The notes beneath the pieces are model-generated. The model was not told the DNA's origin. It did not search any database and saw nothing but the letters and a program-made list of their open reading frames with translations. Of a stretch of 64,000 nucleotides of DNA, positions 34,001 to 43,239 are shown piece after piece; position 1 is the first letter of the stretch; every line of letters starts with the position of its first letter. Position numbers and translations under genes: made by a program. The stretch comes from Owenia fusiformis (Eukaryota > Annelida > Polychaeta > Sabellida > Oweniidae), in NCBI GenBank assembly GCA_903813345.2, contig CAIIXF020000007.1, positions 22,245,564 through 22,309,563 on the forward strand. The letters are read 5' to 3'.

Positions 34001-36193
34001 CAATTTTTTGCATTGTAAATTCCTAAATTAAGCGCTCAAAGTTTGTGATTTTGGATTTTAAAAAGGTGAATTATGCGATTTTTGTTTTTCATTAAATGTT
34101 AATACAAATAGACTTTTACTGAGACCTTTATTCAAATAAAGTATATACCTAGTGTTTTCACGTCAAGCAATTCAATAAATTATCTGTGAATTTTCTGTGC
34201 AGCTTGTAAAATGTTGCACTCGTCATGGTATTATACAAAAAGTTGATGCGCACACAGCAATGCAAAAATTTGTCATGCGTCATGATTATTACTTTGCTGT
34301 AAATGTTATTTGACATTGTTGAAGCAATTTGAACGTAAATCGGTTCCAAGTAATGGAAATGCAACGATTAACCCTTTCCCGACGTGAATATAAGAGGAAA
34401 ATGTTGGCTCTGGTGACGGATAAGTAAGAGCAGTTTTTAGGGGAAAACTGCAAAATACCTACGCCCCGGGACCTATACCCTGAATTTTATCACTGAAATA
34501 CAATTTTTTAGTAAGGATTATCACATTAGAACAACTTGTCAAAATTTAGTGTAAAAATACTGAATAGAACTGGAGATATTATCATTTCATTGATGTATAT
34601 AGATAAAAATAATGGTGCCAAAAGGAGCCTATCGTCCTGAAAGGTATTACATAATAGGGCTCCATATGGAGCCTATCGTCGTGAAAGGGTTAAATTGTGA
34701 TATGTTTGTTTGAAATGATATGAGAGATTATTAAAGAAAATTGTAATGTTATTCATTCTTAATGTAATATTACATTAATAGAAGCACTTTAGATTTAAAA
34801 CATTTCTTCTTTAATCCTTGAAGGACTTTTGTTAAAGTTACAAATTCCAATAAAGGTCTTTACTCTTAAACACTTCCCACTTGAAATAATTCCCCAGTAG
34901 TCAAACGCGATATGCTGCTAAACCAACGCTGCTGCTATTTATACCCCCGCCAAGGCAACGCTCTCATGCGCAGAACGCCGCTATACCAACGCTCGCATTA
35001 CCGCCAAACAAACGCTAGCTACCGCACGCAACCGCTTAACCAACGCTAAAGCAACGCCGGCTTCAGCGGTGCACCGCTAAGCCAACGCCCGTGTTTTTGT
35101 TTTTTTTCCCCATTTTGTGCGCGTTGACGAGCGTCGATGAATTTTTTCAACGTTCAAGGAACGCTCCAGCAACGTCAGGGCGGTGTGACCGGGCCTTTAG
35201 GTTTATTGAGTCACACCTTTTGACCTACAGTGCTGATATATAATAATATAGGGTGCGTTTTCAAACTAAAAAGAGTGTTCCTACCAAAATGAATTTGCCT
35301 ACATACCCCTGAAACTCTTATCTGATAGATAGAATGCACAAATAAAACAAAAGTTTTGCAATTATAGGTAAAAAGTTCTCTGGAAATTTCGAAGTGATTT
35401 TACCTGTTAATTCTGTCCATGGTCGGCCATTTTTGCGGAAGTTACACTGAAACGCAAACTCCATGAAACGAAACGAAATCACTAGAAAAAAACATGGCAC
35501 ACATTGTGCGCATGTGCAGCAAAGTTTAGACCAATTAGATTATTTGATTATTTTGCGCACGTGAATTATTTGCTTCCGAGCACTTACAAGCTTACCACAA
35601 TAAACAAACCTGGCAGAGACTACCCTCAGCCTACTTCATTTTGGCGAAATTTCAGCTCAAACTCGTGAAAAATGCATTATGCATACGCTGGTGTGAAGTC
35701 TTGGAGACACTTATTTTGGTAAATATGATTTATGGGGTATACTTTTCTGCAGTTTGTGGGAGTTTGGGACATTAAATGTTAAAATTCAAGAAAATATGCC
35801 AATTAAACGACTGATCAATTAATATATACCAGCACTGTACATGTGTAAGGTGCAAAATTGTGCCTAAATAAGTATTTGATTACTGATTGAAGTAAGCATC
35901 ATATAGTGTGGCATCAAGACCCACACAGATACAAAACAACATCAGATTGCTGAGCATGTGTGGGCTCAGCTCCCCCCCCCCCCCCTCCAAAAGATTCAAA
36001 TGCATTTGCAACTTCAAAAAGTTTGGCCTAAAAAAAGTTGTACAAACCTGCTTTCAATATGAAAAAATGATTCCTTTTCATTCATATTTTTCTTGATGGA
36101 ACCTTCTCTGCCTGACAGAAATCCCACGGCACTGACGATTGCCAGGAATCCCCAATAAATCTCCAAATAGTTGAAGGCATCTAACAGACCCAT
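24800..36193 (-). CDS. SRD5A3: Polyprenol reductase (SRD5A3-type), five exons, 290 aa
   Basis: Coding sequence is the complement of 36048-36193, 31065-31210, 30121-30312, 25881-26006 and 24800-25062 (873 nt with stop). SRD5A3 reduces polyprenol to dolichol (or acts on the aldehyde intermediate) with NADPH at the ER membrane, supplying dolichol for N-glycosylation. Seen directly: several hydrophobic membrane-length segments, LRKNKAG before the last exon, SSPHYLAE in the last exon and a C-terminal YPKDRYAAIPFLM, all matching the 3-oxo-5-alpha-steroid 4-dehydrogenase fold of SRD5A3. Human SRD5A3 is 318 aa; this protein is shorter mainly at the N-terminus. The start ATG at 36193 has an in-frame TAG four codons upstream. 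Phases 2, 1, 1 and 1 close across introns of 4837, 752, 4114 and 818 bp. SRD5A1/2 and TECR are more distant alternatives. Confidence 0.93.
25200..25545 (-). repeat. Dispersed repeat in SRD5A3 intron 4
   Basis: Inverted relative to 55330-55720. Shared parts include TGGCCGCCATTTT, TTTACATATTG, CTTCTTTAA and ACATTTCTAGC in matching order. A GGACGGACAGACGG tract closes this copy. Confidence 0.55.
25680..25800 (-). repeat. Dispersed repeat with TTGGTGTTTGG core, copy 1
   Basis: Contains CCAAACACCAACTCCTGAAT and then ATGTCACCACTTGTGG. The inverted counterpart is at 63545-63640. Confidence 0.5.
25881..26006 (-). CDS. SRD5A3: SRD5A3 exon 4 (LRKNKAG)
   Basis: Flanked by acceptor TTTTTTGTTTCAG and donor GTAAGA. 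Encodes LLRWNFAAGLFLFAWGTQLH then HNTQQQLARLRKNKAG. LRKNKAG is identical to human SRD5A3 and separates it from SRD5A1 and SRD5A2. This exon is masked in a simple ORF scan because a longer frame lies on the opposite strand. Confidence 0.95.
27120..27377 (-). pseudogene. Mariner transposase C-terminal remnant (minus strand)
   Basis: The minus strand reads WPPNTPDANPWDYHTWG, then LEQCIVVNGYTPQIIDQL, a stop, and EILQDKWRRLPQELLDLAID to GGCIEHLF. NTPDANPWDY is the region of the second catalytic Asp in Tc1/mariner transposases (family pattern NSPDLNPIDY), and GGxxEHLF is its usual C-terminal end. The stop and the reversed orientation relative to the next feature show it is dead. Confidence 0.8.
27390..27531 (+). 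pseudogene. Mariner transposase catalytic-core remnant (plus strand)
   Basis: The plus strand reads FQQDSAPDHRPKVTMEYLEQ then NTP, a stop, and FI. FQQDxAPxH with the first catalytic Asp is a signature of Tc1/mariner transposases. In an intact enzyme this piece is followed directly by the WPPNTPDANP piece, which here lies on the opposite strand just to the left. No N-terminal DNA-binding part was seen. Confidence 0.8.
27901..30003. other. SRD5A3 intron 3, distal part, nothing recognised
   Basis: AT-rich intronic DNA. Two similar stretches around 29190-29290 and 29320-29420 (AATCCTAGTTAGATCTTGAC and AACCTAATCAGATCTTGAC, each followed by GCGGTTTTCC) suggest an old duplication of about 125 bp. 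Confidence 0.4.
30121..30312 (-). CDS. SRD5A3: SRD5A3 exon 3
   Basis: Flanked by acceptor TTTTTTTCCAG and donor GTAAGT. Encodes HLSVVLCLGLFAFQLARRLH then ETWNISIFS and a further membrane segment. LARRLHE and the xxSxFS pattern match the LRRLFECLYVSVFS region of human SRD5A3. Confidence 0.93.
31065..31210 (-). CDS. SRD5A3: SRD5A3 exon 2
   Basis: Flanked by acceptor TTTCATTTCAG and donor GTAGGC. Encodes FTLYYIVSLPFVLWTLYNGI, a membrane segment resembling YFSHFYIISVLWNG of human SRD5A3, then a polar stretch ending HKPST. Confidence 0.9.
32600..32955 (+). repeat. Repeat A, copy 1 (inverted relative to 36640-37000)
   Basis: Contains AGGAGCACCATTCAGATTTG, GGCCTCTTATCAACGCA, GTGTCTCATCTTGAGGAATA and GATCCTACTACAAA. 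The complement of these strings occurs in reverse order at 36640-37000. A shorter plus-strand copy of the last part lies at about 37100-37265. It is non-coding. Confidence 0.65.
32971..33359. mobile_element. Foldback element, ~118-bp arms
   Basis: The left arm (32971-33089), starting AGTCCATTTCACTGCTTCAT, is mirrored by the right arm (33242-33359), ending GAAGCAGTGAAATGGACT. A spacer of about 150 bp separates them. The arms are highly similar, so the element is young or recently converted. No ORF. Confidence 0.8.
33369..35197. mobile_element. DNA transposon with GGCCCGGTCACACCG ends and hexamer-rich arms
   Basis: AAGGCCCGGTCACACCGCC near the left end is mirrored by GGCGGTGTGACCGGGCCTT at the right. 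Both flanks carry TAGGTTTA (33361-33368 and 35198-35205), an apparent 8-bp target duplication. The outer 300-500 bp on each side are GC-rich and packed with AACGCT, ACCGCT and CCAACGC motifs in both orientations, while the middle is AT-rich. There is no transposase ORF, so it is non-autonomous. P-element, hAT or Kolobok origin cannot be decided. Confidence 0.75.
34372..34689. mobile_element. piggyBac-like MITE with TTAA flanks
   Basis: The ends CCCTTTCCCGACG and CGTCGTGAAAGGG are flanked by TTAA on both sides (34368-34371 and 34690-34693). TTAA duplication is the piggyBac signature. Inside, AGGAGCCTATCGTCCTGAAA and GGAGCCTATCGTCGTGAAA form a direct repeat. It is nested in the larger element at 33369-35197. 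Confidence 0.75.
35228..35837. mobile_element. TA-flanked MITE, CAGTGCTGATATA ends
   Basis: The ends CAGTGCTGATATA and TATACCAGCACTG are flanked by TA (35226-35227 and 35838-35839). It is 610 bp without an ORF. A long inverted relative occupies about 37265-38363. It lies in SRD5A3 intron 1, 210 bp past the exon 1 donor. Confidence 0.75.
36048..36193 (-). CDS. SRD5A3: SRD5A3 exon 1
   Basis: Encodes MGLLDAFNYLEIYWGFLAIV and onward for 48 codons plus two bases, with a hydrophobic first membrane segment. It ends AAAGCAG before donor GTTTGT. The two leftover bases AG join the G of exon 2 to give Arg followed by FTLYYIV, which aligns with the human segment before the second membrane span. The N-terminus is poorly conserved, so this exon is less certain than the others. 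Confidence 0.8.
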
Positions 36194-36639
36194 CTTCACG
36201 AACTAAAGTTTACCTCTAAAGTAGGTCATGACACACCCAGTATGATTTTTGGGTAGTCTTCTTTAGTTTACAGTTTTATCAATAAATAACGCATATATTC
36301 AGAAAATAATCAAAATCCTGCATGTGTTCATAAATATGTTTACTTCTATTATAGTACAGAAATGTACCTATTCTTGTGGAATTAAAACTTGTTATGCTCC
36401 CACAATTATTGATATATTATCGCCCATTGATATTTCGAAAAAAATATTTTGAAAACATTCAGATTTATCGTGTTTTATTCGCATTTATAGGCAAAGGAAT
36501 TGGTACTGAACTATTTCAAGATATAAAACAGATATACAGAAGGTAATGGGATGTCATTTATCACTACCATTGTGTCAATTATTATGATCTACGCTTTATA
36601 TATTGAATGCCATTATTTTCTAAAAAAGAATGGGGCCAA

Positions 36640-37000
36640 AAAATGGTGATAGTCTAGGTCTAAGCCATAGATCCCGGCCAGATTCTTTTGTAGTAGGATC
36701 AGTAGCTCAATAAATATTCCTCAAGATGAGACACCTCAGAAAATTTCAAATTTTAAAATGACGATTATGGAGCCATTTCTGAAAAATATGAGACAAATCA
36801 AAGCATCTTGTTATTCTTTAACTTTTTTATCACCAATGATCGTTATTCAAGCAATGCTGCGTTGATAAGAGGCCAAAACAGTGATATTTTATCGCCAGAC
36901 TCTTGTTTGTCCAAATCTGAATGGTGCTCCCGTGGTTCCAGAAATGTGACGTCATCAGTACAATGATATTTGGACACACAAGAGTCCGGATCTCGTGAAA
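36640..37000 (-). repeat. Repeat A, copy 2, upstream of SRD5A3 exon 1
   Basis: The reverse complement of 32600-32955 in the same order of landmarks, with scattered changes. It starts about 450 bp upstream of the SRD5A3 start codon. Confidence 0.65.
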
Positions 37001-37264
37001 AATATTCGCCGTATTAAAAGTCAAATAACTGCATCCATAGGTTATTTACTCGAACCAAACAAGTAGAAATAGAAAGATGAAGATCTCAGCTATAAAATAA
37101 GTGCAAAATCTGTCATGGGGAAGCAGGTACCATTTTGTATAAGGAACATTTTTAAAAGGTGGTCATATTTTTTTGAAATTTTCCAATTTAGTGTCGTATC
37201 TTGTGAATTATTCTTTGAGCCTATGCGATCCTACTAGAAAACGATCTGGCCAATATCTGTGGCC

Positions 37265-38363
37265 TAAGCTTACAAATTAGTTGATAAGTCGTATAGTTGT
37301 CATATTTTCTTGAATTCTACATTTTATGTCCCAAACTACAGAAAAGTATACACATATATATTTACCAAAATGAGTGGCTCCAAGGCTTCATACTTACTCG
37401 AGTCTCTAGCCAATACTTGGCTAGAGGGGATTTCATCTGGAATACTGTAAACTCCATTTGAAAAAAGCTGGCTGTGGTGTCATAAGTTTATTGAATATTT
37501 TAAAAATCACCAGATAAATAAATCATTCATCAAAACGGACCCTGCTCGGCTCCTTGATGAGATATGACATGATTTCATCAGGATTTTGTCTAAAATTAAA
37601 ACAAAATGGCTCCAAGAAAAAGGGCGATGTTCGAAAACTGGACGAAATGTCGTTAACGTCTGACATTAGTAACTGGCTGTAAATTCTAAGTTAGCGATCC
37701 AGAAGATGTGAACTAATACACTGATCACTTTATGTGTGTTTTGGAATTTTTGGTGAGGTAATAAGACCAAAACTCGCAATTCAAATTGTGATGTGGAAAA
37801 ATGGCGGATATATGATTTCAAATTTTATTATTACGACATGACCAGTTGTTCATGCAGGAATATATCTTTACTGGAAGGCCAAGATACAGTGGCCTTAGAA
37901 GAAGGTAACTTCATACCAGCATATGCATATTTGTCACGAGTTTGAGCTGAAAAGCGAAGTAGGCTAAGGGTAGTCTCTGCCAGGTTTGTTCATTGTGGTT
38001 AGCTTGTAAGTGCTCAGAAGCCAATAATTCATGTGCGCAAAATAATTAAATAATTTGATTGGTTTAAACTTTGCTGCACATGCGCACAATGTGTGTCATG
38101 TTTTTTCTAGTGATTTCGTTTCGTTTCATGGAGTTTGCGTTTCAGCGTAATTTTCGCAAAAATGGCGGACCAATGACAGAATTAACATGTAAAATCACTT
38201 CGAAATTTTAAGAGAACTTTTGACCTATAATAGCAAAACTTTTGTATTATTTGTGCATTCCATCTATCAGATAAGAGTCTCAGGGGTATGTAGGCAAACT
38301 CATTTTGGTAGGAGCACTCTGTTTAGTTTGAAAACGCACCTTTATTATTTTATATCAGCACTG
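37265..38363 (-). mobile_element. Inverted, interrupted relative of the 35228-35837 MITE
   Basis: The segments 37265-37395 and 37905-38363 are reverse complements of the MITE at 35228-35837, with CAGCACTG then TA at the right end (38364-38365). Shared landmarks include ATGGAGTTTGCGTTTCAG and ACAATGTGTG. An unrelated insert of about 510 bp (37395-37905) splits it, and the inner end lacks its TIR. Confidence 0.65.
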
Positions 38364-38365
38364 TA

Positions 38366-41300
38366 AGTTTAGGCTAGCCTAGAAGAGCCTAGCAACAGAA
38401 GACAGGTCACAGAATAGGAGATTTCCCATATCTGAGAGATGCCATTGTCACATTCAAGGCCAATTCTATAATATGGAATCTTTTGCCATTGAAATCGATT
38501 TCAGAACATTCAAAGTTTGAATAGCGCAACTGAAATAGTATTACTGCAATTGACTGTGACTGTTTTACTCATTTTTACTCATTCGTCAAAAAGATTTTTG
38601 CACATTGTACGAAATCTCAGCTAAGAATTTGAATAGAATATAATTTAAACCTAACATTTGACAAAATCTTAATATTTTTATAGCTTGTATAAGGGACTGA
38701 GGGTTGAAGTATGTTGATATAGAGATGGTAGCTAGATTGTGAGATCCTTTCTGGAAAAATGTCTGAGGCCTCTCTTTAGGATTGTAGCAATTTCCACTCC
38801 AGGTGTTGGAGAACTTGGATGACACAGCCTGGTTCCCTAGAATGCCATTTGGTTACAAATTTGGCTGCTTTCTTCCTGCTCCAGCATGTTGATATTCTAG
38901 TTTTGGCGGTAAGGATCCAATGCTGCACTAGCATGTTCTAGGTTTGGCCATACTCGTTACTTGTATGGTTGGGCACTGGTGGGGGTTATGCCGGAGGAAG
39001 CCCAGCAACTTGTTCGATTTCAATACCACTGTTTGTATGTGTGGTGTCCAGTTGAAGTTGTTTGTGTTGTGATGTATTGCAGCGTATTACCATTTTATTA
39101 CAGCCATAGTTTTAAAATTGTTTTAAAAGGGTTTTGTGTGCCCTGGGTAGTTGTTTTTCATATATATTATCTTATTTTTTCAGATTAATGTAATCCTTAA
39201 GATATCAACAATTTCGGAACAACATGCTCTAAAGAATGGATGAAAAGACAGGTTTGGTAAGTACACACTGGTATATTATATTGAATAGCACCATAAGCTA
39301 TCGAAACATTACCAATACAATTGTTACAAAAGATATGCTAGTTTGTGTTCCTCAGGGCTAGCTTGATTCTATTTCATATGTCTTTATTGTTATCGTTTTA
39401 TTGCTATTTTTTTACTTTATTTTAAAACTGGCTCATATGCATTCACCTTTTTACAACATTGTGAAACTTAAAAAATGTTTAACAGTACCATGTATTACTG
39501 AAAACGTGAAGATTTTACTACATATCCCAGTCTATTTAAATTGAAATTAACAAATGAATCACATGCACGATAAGATAAAAGTTTCTACTGTATTTCCCCA
39601 AAGATTCAAATGGCTGCAGTGCTATGTGCTGTTAAAGGACTGTAGTTGTAATTCTCATCCAAATAACCTTAGAACATTTTTGATTCATAATGATATTAAA
39701 CTAACATACTCAATAGGATACAAACCTTCTTTTCTATAATCGCTGAAGCCTGGGGGGTCCACTCCAAATAATTTGGGTAGGTATGTGCAGCATGGTCAAT
39801 TTTGGCTTTGAGCAGAAAACATGGAACTTGGCCAATTTGAGAGGAAAAAAACATGGAAAATTGTCCAAGAAAGTACCCTTTTTAAGTCAAAATTCAGTTT
39901 TTCAGAAAATTATATTAAATTTGTTAAATCAGTTGCTGAGGACTGGAGCAAATTACTAAAAAAAAATTTTTAGTCATTTATTAGTATCAAAGGAATTAAA
40001 CATGGAAACCTTCAATCTTGAGAGGAAATTGACATGGAAAAATGCTCAAAATGGGGGTCTTTGGGGCGGCACATAGGTATTAAGAAGTATATTGGAGTGA
40101 AACCCTCGGGCGCTGAAGCTTGAAAAAATATTTTATAGTTACTTTTTGTTATGTGTTTTATAGTTGCATTTTGAAAATTTTTAGTCATTGATAGGGAAAA
40201 TGCATGTACATGTATGTGAAATAGGTTAAAATTCTGTATAGAGACCAGGTCTTAATTAGTTAGACCAGCTTTGTTTTCTCTTTAAATGTTCCTCATTGTA
40301 CTTCACCTATACATAAAATCACACCTGGGTCATGCTCATTTTATGACATTTTATCAAAGGAAACTGGTATTAAACTTGCATTTTTTGTTTTAGTATCTGT
40401 TCAAGGTTTGTTCATTGTGCTTTGTGTTGTGTCATATTTATGTGAAAAAGCTAGTTCTTATCCCATGTGATGTCATTTAGATGGGGCTTCATGTGTCTAT
40501 GAAATAATTGAAATTCTACTCCTCTACGAGTCACACTGGGTTCATCCATCGCAATGTCATATTGCAATACGTCTAACCATGGAATGATTCTGACGCATGC
40601 TATATCATCGTAATCTGAAATAATTAGGGTCAATTAAAGCAAAACCTCCAAGTAAATGTAAATGTAGTATGTTTGAATTATTATCTAACTGATCTAAGAC
40701 TGTCAATTTGTAATATGTGTAAGAATTGTGTTGAAAGATTTGTTTTAATAAGTCGCAGGGTGGAGAGAAAGACATTTTCATTGACACAGCATCTGGTCTC
40801 AGTATTTTGGCATTCACAAATAATCAGTGTTAACTGCATATGTATTAACTAATGCTGAGTATTATTCTATTATTCCTTCTAGGTCTTGTTATGAAACAAC
40901 TATTAATAGCTCCAAGGGAGCATGATACCATTGTTTTATTCCTAAAAAGTCATTTCTTATTTATAATATTATTAATCATGTTGTTGTTATATTATAACAA
41001 TCAATAAAGAGGCAGGTCGGGTAGTCAGGTATTCTTGTAATTCTACACACTCAGTTATTTATTGATTATGTTCTAGGCATATTACTCAAAACTATTGATT
41101 GGTGATTTGTAAATTTGCACAAAGGCAATCTTCTTTGAATGTCTTAATCATCTGGAATGCTTATTAAATCCCGAATCCCCCATCGGCTACCCTCACTCAT
41201 TCTTCCCTCATTCATACATCCCTCTGACTATTATAAGTGATTTCACATAATGGGTGATATGAGATCTGAATGATCTCGAACTCGTGTATTTTAGACCTTT

Positions 41301-42417
41301 TATAGGAGTTTGAATGTGATAATATTAGTTGGGAGAAAAGAAAATGTTGTTTGAATTCTTGTGACTATTCTCATGCATAATATAGAATATATGCTTTAAA
41401 GCAAAGGATGTCTGTGTGTAAAGAGTGATGATGAATTTGATTTCTAGCAAAGGGTATGTTTATTCTGATGCTTTTGTGGATCTGAATTGCCAGATATTAC
41501 ATTTATTCCATGTTATGTATCAAATAAATGCCTGGTCTGTTGAATATGATTTGATATGTGTAACATTAGATGAAACACTTTCTTGAAGCAGCAAAATTAA
41601 ATTAATGGAAATGGTGAAGCGAGAAAATTTTGAATGATGACAGCGTTAGTTTATATTTCAAATGAATGCCTCGATTTTTAAATTCTCCCAGAGTCTACTG
41701 AATACCAATTTTGAGACAAGTATCTAAAACACTCTATATTTTCCAGGAAATAAAAAGTTTTTGAATTATTGTTTGAAATTTGAAATAAGGCAGAAAAAAT
41801 TGAATTGCACATAAGATAAAAAAAATGAAAAAGGCAGGAATCCAGTTTGTATGAAAATGCATGAATATTATAAGCTGTTCATTAAATTTTAGACTGAATT
41901 GGCGCATAATATTGTTTACTATATGAGATATAAGTTCTGGCAAATGTTTGTTACTCTACTCAAGTTGAGAAATCAGAGCAGTAGAAAGATAATGATAACT
42001 GTAATATGTTTTATGTAACAAATTAAGAGTCACTGAGTTCAGACCTGGATAATGAGAGGGGGTGAATACTACTTTTTAGCCTAGAAGCCATTTTATTGGT
42101 TGTTTTTCAAATATTGTGAGAAAAGGAAAATGGGTGATTGGAACAGAGTAGAAAGCTTTTTGAAAAGGACAATTTGGAATTTAGATACTTTTTTGAAATA
42201 TTGGATGCAGATAAAAATGATCACCTGAATCAATCAATCATCTCTGTTTAAATTCGAAATTTTACTGCAGGACATGATTTTAAATCTATATTCATTTATA
42301 GATGTCACCCAAACCCAATGATTTTTTCAACAATCAATGTTCATAGACTACTTCTACTTCCAATGTGGATAATATGAAGCAACTGAAACCTTTGAAATGA
42401 AGATATGGTGAATTCAG
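38366..42417. other. Non-coding stretch, one weak exon candidate
   Basis: AT-rich DNA. Apart from the exon candidate at 39184-39255, no gene, RNA or clear repeat was recognised. Confidence 0.35.
39184..39255 (+). other. Candidate small exon with start codon (unconfirmed)
   Basis: Preceded by a strong acceptor (TCTTATTTTTTCAG) and followed by donor GTAAGTAC. It carries stops in two frames and a late ATG giving MDEKTGL in phase 0 at the donor. This would suit a 5' UTR exon with the start codon of a plus-strand gene. Splice-like pairs arise by chance in AT-rich DNA, and no downstream partner exon was found. Confidence 0.25.
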
Positions 42418-42450
42418 AGCAGGCTCCATGAATTTGTTCCCGCTACGCCA

Positions 42451-43239
42451 GTGAATACCCAACGGGCCCCGGGCTATATTATAGTGAGGGAACAAACACC
42501 AATCACCATTAATCCACAGGGGCAGATCCCATCACAACAACATAACCAGCCACCTATGCCTCAACCAGCCATAGCGACACAACATGATGATCCAAACAGA
42601 GCCTTGACCATAACAGATCTCACAAATCTACAGCAGCACTTTGATAACCAGTTTCAGACACACATGGTAAATGTAGAAAAATTGATTAACGCTACCGTAC
42701 AACCAATCAAAAATAAATTGTCATCTTTAGAAACCCAAAATGAATTACTTAAGGAAGATGTGGCTACCCTTCAAGTTGAACTCAAAGATCTACGTTTTGC
42801 CTGCAACCATAATGCCCAATATAGTAGGCGTACCACTATCCGTGTTCTAGGCATTGCTGAGAACGAGGGTGAAAATTGTGCGGAGAAAGTGGTACAAGCT
42901 CTAGTGCAACACAAAGTTCACAATGAACTCAAAGCCACCGATGTTGAAATAGCACACAGGGTAGGACGCATCACAAGTGGAAATAACTCAAAACCAAGGC
43001 ACATAATTGCTCGCCTGAAGTTCCGTGGCACCAAGGATATCATAATGAAGAACAAAAAGAATCTGAAAGGCTCCAACATATTGGTATTTGAGGACTTAAG
43101 CCCACTCAACAGGCAACTCCTCGATTACATTAAGAAATCGCCTGAAGTGGAATCTGCCTGGAGTTCCAATGGCAAAATTGTTGGCAAGCTTAGAACAGGA
43201 TCTATCCAACGCTTCCAAATCAGCGACATGGGTCTCTAA
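42451..43239 (+). CDS. LINE ORF1 protein, RNA-binding, coiled coil (262 aa)
   Basis: ORF1 proteins bind LINE RNA and form the RNP. The first 50 residues are Pro/Gln-rich. A coiled coil spans roughly residues 55-115 (SSLETQNELLKEDVATLQVE). An RRM-like part follows (TTIRVLGIAE near 128, EIAHRVGR near 165), then a C-terminal domain (NILVFEDLSPLNRQLLDY). This layout matches L1-ORF1-like proteins. The frame opens after a TGA at about 42410, and the 262-aa length counts from a GTG; the first ATG in frame is at 42556 (227 aa). Either that ATG is used or the N-terminus comes from elsewhere, for example by splicing or truncation. Confidence 0.75.
   Translation: MNTQRAPGYIIVREQTPITINPQGQIPSQQHNQPPMPQPAIATQHDDPNRALTITDLTNLQQHFDNQFQTHMVNVEKLINATVQPIKNKLSSLETQNELLKEDVATLQVELKDLRFACNHNAQYSRRTTIRVLGIAENEGENCAEKVVQALVQHKVHNELKATDVEIAHRVGRITSGNNSKPRHIIARLKFRGTKDIIMKNKKNLKGSNILVFEDLSPLNRQLLDYIKKSPEVESAWSSNGKIVGKLRTGSIQRFQISDMGL

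Noticed and set aside
33677-34031. Overlapping ORFs on both strands
   Set aside because: They lie in the hexamer-rich arm of a DNA transposon, where GC-rich motifs suppress stops. No family resemblance was seen.
38961-39188. 75-aa plus-strand ORF
   Set aside because: Composition is not protein-like beyond chance hydrophobicity, and it runs across a likely splice acceptor.
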